A stretch of DNA of 6,073 bases, taken from Candidatus Woesearchaeota archaeon (lineage in GTDB: Archaea > Nanobdellota > Nanobdellia > Woesearchaeales > JAUUYB01). The translations under genes were made by a program, and so were the position numbers. The stretch covers positions 1-6,073 of the forward strand of contig JAUUYB010000068.1 of the NCBI GenBank assembly GCA_030590605.1. Direction: 5' to 3'. How positions within the stretch are numbered: the first letter of the stretch is position 1; each line of letters starts with the position of its first letter. Positions 4,647 to 6,073 of this stretch are shown one piece after another. The notes beneath the pieces are model-generated. The model did no database searches. It saw only the letters and a program-made list of their open reading frames with translations, and had not been told where the DNA came from.

Positions 4647-6073
4647 AAAATGTCACCGTAGATATCTTTGTGCCTGGGGGTTCCATGTTTGGTACTATCA
4701 CTCCGAGGTCGACATAAGCGCTGTCGTTGATATCAGAGTGGTTGAGGTCTGTTATGAAGTGTTTGTATGACCCAGAGAGATTGAACCAGGTGGTGTTCGA
4801 GCTTGCTGCTTCCCAGGAATAGGTCTCGTTGGATGCCCGTACTTTTGATTGGAAGTAGTTCGTGTCAAGGAGTTCGTTTTGCCATAGTGCTGTAGCCATG
4901 ATGCTGATGTTCGCGTTCACGTTTCCGTCGTTCTCGAGCACGAATGGTTGTGGCATGTGATTGGTGGTATCGTTCGTGTTTCCTGGTTCTGCTATGCCAA
5001 AATCGATAGTATCATTGATGAGCAGTATAGATAGTGTGTAGTCTAGGGTGAAGTTCCAGATGTTTGTCCAGTCTCCCCATACAGATCCGTCATTCGCTCT
5101 CACCCTCCAATAATACATCTGCCCCGGATCTAGCGGCGTGTTGTTTACATAAGGAGATGCCGCTCCGCTCTCATTGAATGTCTGCACTGTGCATGTTCCT
5201 TCCGGACAGACCTGGATCTGGTAGGAAAGCGGATCGCTGTCCGCATCATAGGCATCCTCCCAGACGAAGGTAGGGGTGGTATCGAGCAGTATATCATATT
5301 CCTGCAGTATTATCTTCGCGACCGTCACATTGCTTCCTGATTCGAGGTTGAACGATAGGTCAAGTTGGTTGTCTGCATAAGCTGCTCCCGGAATGTTGTA
5401 GCTGTAGTTCGTGATATCAGAGTCCACGCCGAGGGCATCATGGATGAGATATCCTTCTGCTGTCAGGTTCTGCTGGACGGTCTCTACATCTCCTCTGTAA
5501 TAAGTCAGAAGCACAGTATAATATCTGGAGCTGTTGAGTCCGGTGAAAGTATAGTTCACATGGCTCTCGTTCCAAGCGACGCTCTCATCTGGATCTGTCC
5601 CCCATGGAGAAGCCCTGATACCATTATCAAGCCAGCTGTCATTAGCCAAAAGTCCAGAGTCCGCATAGTGTGAGGTATTGAGTGTCGCCGGATAAGTCAG
5701 GTTCGGCGCTAGCGGGGCTGAATTGTTCTGCGCCCTATACGAAGTGAAATGAGTGACATTGAACAGATACGTCGTACCTGAATATGACAGGTTATAGCAC
5801 TGCGGTTCTTCGCAGTTAGCGAAGGTTAGCTCATCATATGCTACCTGTGGTGTAGGAGGTCTGGATGCGATGATGTCAGTAAGTGTTATGTTCGCGCTTG
5901 TATTGAATCCCGGCTGCGTGTTTGTGTCGACGAATGCTCTGTTGTCTGTGATGTTGATTATGTTTGAGAGGTTGCTTCCCTCTGCTTTCATCGACGTGTT
6001 CAGGAACTTTATCATTCCGTCGCTGTCCCCGATCTCCAGGCTGAAGTCGTCAAAGTCATATTCTGTTATAGAA
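4630..6073 (-). CDS. Large secreted, sequon-rich surface protein with Fn3-like domain (5' end outside the window)
   Basis: The frame stays open to the right edge: upstream of the ATG at 6015 it reads DFDDFSLEIGDSDG, clearly coding, so that ATG is internal and the true start lies beyond 6073. Numbering from that methionine (461 residues): residues 25-95 form a module with a C68-x4-C73 pair ending in YLFNVTHFTSY, a motif I associate with DPANN surface proteins. Residues 113-240 look like a beta-sandwich, perhaps a carbohydrate-binding-like domain (low confidence). Residues 245-325 are Fn3-like, with TPTFVWEDAYDADSDPLSY and YYWRVRANDG plus a C270-x4-C275 pair. Residues 334-461 form a final beta domain with DTIDFG, LENDGNVNANI and EPPGTKISTVTF. 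About 28 N-x-S/T sequons are present. There is no C-terminal transmembrane helix, so anchoring must be N-terminal, by complex formation, or absent. It is co-transcribed and overlapping with the anchored protein that follows. Confidence 0.88.
   Translation of the reverse strand, partial: SITEYDFDDFSLEIGDSDGMIKFLNTSMKAEGSNLSNIINITDNRAFVDTNTQPGFNTSANITLTDIIASRPPTPQVAYDELTFANCEEPQCYNLSYSGTTYLFNVTHFTSYRAQNNSAPLAPNLTYPATLNTSHYADSGLLANDSWLDNGIRASPWGTDPDESVAWNESHVNYTFTGLNSSRYYTVLLTYYRGDVETVQQNLTAEGYLIHDALGVDSDITNYSYNIPGAAYADNQLDLSFNLESGSNVTVAKIILQEYDILLDTTPTFVWEDAYDADSDPLSYQIQVCPEGTCTVQTFNESGAASPYVNNTPLDPGQMYYWRVRANDGSVWGDWTNIWNFTLDYTLSILLINDTIDFGIAEPGNTNDTTNHMPQPFVLENDGNVNANISIMATALWQNELLDTNYFQSKVRASNETYSWEAASSNTTWFNLSGSYKHFITDLNHSDINDSAYVDLGVIVPNMEPPGTKISTVTFYAIQN
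4653..4657 (-). promoter_or_regulatory. Shine-Dalgarno site for the gene starting at 4646
   Basis: GGTGA on the minus strand lies six bases before the ATG at 4646. It matches the archaeal anti-Shine-Dalgarno complement (GGAGGTGAT). It sits inside the last codons of the upstream gene (stop at 4632-4630), so the downstream protein has its own initiation site even though the reading frames overlap. This fixes the start of the signal peptide. Confidence 0.75.

Noticed and set aside
6013..6015. ATG at 6015 as the start of the secreted protein
   Set aside because: The same frame continues open and protein-like to the window edge, there is no Shine-Dalgarno site, and no signal peptide follows this methionine.

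Overview
The window reads as part of an archaeal chromosome, probably from a DPANN-type lineage (Woesearchaeota/Pacearchaeota-like). This is an inference. It rests on archaeal-style Shine-Dalgarno sites (GGTGA six bases before the start at 4646, a GGGGG stretch before the start at 186), A/T-rich TATA-like boxes in the one divergent intergenic gap, surface proteins built from modules I associate with DPANN genomes, and a short 'QGFSD..I..AL....WP' helical tail common in archaeal hypothetical proteins. Nothing here identifies a species. I see no RNA genes, CRISPR arrays or mobile elements, and gene packing is very tight.

Left block (1-2124, minus strand, read right to left): a MoxR-type AAA+ ATPase, a compact soluble DUF58/VWA-like protein, and the first 62 codons of a BatA-type membrane protein that runs off the left edge. 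MoxR and DUF58 are separated by 1 base, and DUF58 and BatA share 1 base (TGATG). This is the classic MoxR-DUF58-BatA operon, thought to act as a chaperone or maturation system that remodels protein complexes, often at the cell envelope.

Middle (2179-3396, plus strand): a 405-residue, highly charged, helical cytoplasmic protein that I cannot assign to a family. It is transcribed divergently from moxR across a gap of about 54 bases. It has a coiled-coil-like N-terminal half, three short basic/hydrophobic segments set in acidic and proline-rich linkers, and the small C-terminal archaeal helical motif.

Right block (3456-6073, minus strand): two overlapping genes for cell-surface proteins, convergent with the middle gene. 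The upstream one (5' end outside the window) is a large exported protein with about 28 N-glycosylation sequons in the 461 residues examined, an Fn3-like domain and no C-terminal membrane anchor. The downstream one overlaps it by 17 bases and encodes a 396-residue protein with a signal peptide, repeated Ig-like domains and a C-terminal transmembrane helix with a five-lysine tail. The pair looks like a co-translated secreted subunit and its membrane-anchored partner. A functional link between the MoxR operon and the surface pair is only suggested by proximity.
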